From CAZPAH01 sp964584495 (GTDB lineage Bacteria; Krumholzibacteriota; Krumholzibacteriia; Krumholzibacteriales; Krumholzibacteriaceae), in the NCBI GenBank assembly GCA_964584495.1, contig CAZPAH010000136.1, positions 1-6,918 on the forward strand: DNA of 6,918 bases, written 5' to 3'. A model generated the notes under the pieces. The model worked only from the letters and a program-made list of their open reading frames with translations. It ran no database searches and was not told the DNA's origin. Position numbers and translations under genes: made by a program. Below, piece by piece: positions 5,644 to 6,918 of the stretch. The stretch's first letter is position 1. Each line of letters starts with the position of its first letter.

Positions 5644-6918
5644 TCAAGAAGATACCGCCGCCTTGGCAAGCAGCGGCGAGGAAGGAATGTCCACCAGTCC
5701 CGAGAGGTATTCCGCCATATCTTCCCCGGTGATCCTTAAAATCGCGCCTAGAAGAACCTTTTCATCGATCTTGCGGCCGTACGGTCCCGTCTCGTACAGG
5801 TTCCTCAACACATCGATCAGGCCGTACCTGCGGCCAGTCCTCTCTTTTATCGCCACGTCCAGCGCTTCCGCGGCGAGAAATCCCCCGTCGTAAAGCATAT
5901 TCACCATATCCTTGTCCGAAAGGTCTCTGTTGGCGGCTTGTGCTACTGGAATATCGGCGAGATAAGGATTTTCCGTGTAACGCTCGGTTATCGTGCGCCT
6001 TATGGCGCCGTACTGCCCCTGGGTTATTATCCCCAGATCGAGCAATACGGAATATGAATAGTAGACGGTCGCCCCTTCGGTGAACCACATGAAACGTTCG
6101 CATGAAGGTCTGAGAGCTTCGCCGTTCCAGTTGTGGAAGAATTCGTGGGCGACTATCGCCATTTGATAATCGAAAAGCTCGCTTCTATCCATAAGCGGAT
6201 CGAATAGAAGAAGAACCGATCCTCCGAAATGGACTCCGTAGTAGTTGAAGCCGCCTCCCCCTTTGACAGGATTGTGGTCGCAGACGAAAAGATGCTTCGA
6301 ATATGGTGAAGAACCGAACATGGCTATCTCCCGAGATACGATACCTGTAATCACCGTGAGAAGCTCCCTGTCTCTGAACTCCCAATTTCCGCCTATCGCG
6401 AATACGACTTCCCTGCCGCCTACCGTATCGGAGAGATACCTGTAGTCACCCGAAACGGCAAAGGTGTGAGGAAGATCTTCCACGGCGGGCACCATCATTC
6501 TCCGCCCAACCGTCCTCCATGTCGATTCGATTCTTTCACCATCGAGCACCCTGAAATCGACGGGTATTCCGGATTCGAAGGAGATCGAGGGCACAAGAAA
6601 GAGGTTCCTTCCTATCAGCCTGTACCTTCCATCGCCGATAAAGCTCAACATATCCCTGACCTCGGGGGAGTACCTGTCTTTTATGGTTACGGAAACGTCG
6701 TACGAAAAGGTGAAATCACGTCCTCCGTTGCTGATATCGAGTTCGTTCCCGTCGATCGAGATATCTATTGGATTTCCCCCCGAATCGTACGCCTTCAAAC
6801 CGATCGGATCGAAACCGGCTCCACCCTCCGTTTCGGGAATGAAAAACGAGATCTTACCCCCCGTCGCTCCGTAGACCCTCCCCGTCACCCTGAGAAGATC
6901 GAGCCCGGAATCTTCCAT
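5644..6918 (-). CDS. M61-family zinc metallopeptidase (N-terminus cut by the window edge)
   Basis: The frame is open to the last base. The window happens to end on an ATG, but no signal peptide is visible and the first residues already look like the middle of the N-terminal beta domain, so the true start probably lies outside. Of 424 visible residues, about 1-155 form that beta-rich domain (M61_N type). The thermolysin-like catalytic domain follows with HEFFHNWN (258-265): His258 and His262 bind zinc and Glu259 is the catalytic base. FTEGATVYY (279-287) supplies the third ligand, Glu281, with exactly 18 residues between it and His262. Tyr343 in MLYDGG is a candidate for the transition-state tyrosine. 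Family members are glycyl or broad aminopeptidases, but the expected GxMEN-like exopeptidase motif is not evident: the matching stretch is glycine-rich (219-233) without Glu. The protein ends 162 residues after the HExxH site and lacks the C-terminal PDZ domain usual in the family. It lies 106 bases before the propeller gene. Confidence 0.93.
   Translation of the reverse strand: MEDSGLDLLRVTGRVYGATGGKISFFIPETEGGAGFDPIGLKAYDSGGNPIDISIDGNELDISNGGRDFTFSYDVSVTIKDRYSPEVRDMLSFIGDGRYRLIGRNLFLVPSISFESGIPVDFRVLDGERIESTWRTVGRRMMVPAVEDLPHTFAVSGDYRYLSDTVGGREVVFAIGGNWEFRDRELLTVITGIVSREIAMFGSSPYSKHLFVCDHNPVKGGGGFNYYGVHFGGSVLLLFDPLMDRSELFDYQMAIVAHEFFHNWNGEALRPSCERFMWFTEGATVYYSYSVLLDLGIITQGQYGAIRRTITERYTENPYLADIPVAQAANRDLSDKDMVNMLYDGGFLAAEALDVAIKERTGRRYGLIDVLRNLYETGPYGRKIDEKVLLGAILRITGEDMAEYLSGLVDIPSSPLLAKAAVSS

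Noticed and set aside
6916..6918. ATG at the window edge as the true start of the M61 gene
   Set aside because: The open frame reaches the edge, and the expected signal peptide and first beta strands of the N-terminal domain are absent. The ATG is more likely an internal Met or coincidence.

Overview
The window is a piece of bacterial chromosome with slightly more than half G+C by eye. It carries five protein genes, all on the minus strand, so transcription runs from high to low coordinates. Both edge genes are cut. Arg AGG/AGA and Ile ATA codons are common, good Shine-Dalgarno sites precede most starts, and signal peptides suit a cell with an envelope or periplasm. The mix of an M61 peptidase, a stand-alone 'two-component regulator propeller' protein and PDZ proteins with these codon habits recalls uncultured members of the FCB superphylum (Krumholzibacteriota or relatives). 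That placement is an inference without phylogenetic support. I see no mobile element, CRISPR array, tRNA or rRNA.

In transcription order, an M61-family zinc metallopeptidase (5644-6918, N-terminus off the right edge) comes first. After 106 bases with a GC-only hairpin comes a secreted 671-residue beta-propeller protein (3522-5537). It has 14 visible Reg_prop-type blade motifs, which fits two seven-bladed propellers, but no membrane anchor or signalling domain. A 302-base gap (3220-3521) follows. It holds a near-consensus sigma-70 promoter and a second, weaker one closer to the next gene.

That gap drives a two-gene glycosyltransferase unit: a membrane-anchored GT2 enzyme (1978-3219), then a cytosolic GT4 enzyme (747-1919, TTG start with a strong ribosome binding site). 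Together they look like part of a surface-polysaccharide or glycolipid assembly route: the GT2 enzyme would elongate or initiate at the inner membrane and the GT4 enzyme would add sugars from nucleotide donors. The acceptors cannot be told from sequence.

After a 197-base gap comes the start of a secreted PDZ-domain protein (1-549, runs off the left edge). Its leader is the most unusual regulatory feature here. A strong Shine-Dalgarno sequence lies 29 bases from the ATG, too far to be used directly, but a perfect 5-bp GC-rich hairpin sits exactly between them and would bring the two within about 11 bases. Farther upstream, an inverted repeat shares its core with the bases next to this Shine-Dalgarno sequence.

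I do not see a clearly new multi-gene defence or biosynthetic system. The best leads are the folded ribosome binding site, the free-standing double propeller, the M61 peptidase without a PDZ tail, and the two-promoter leader of the glycosyltransferase genes.
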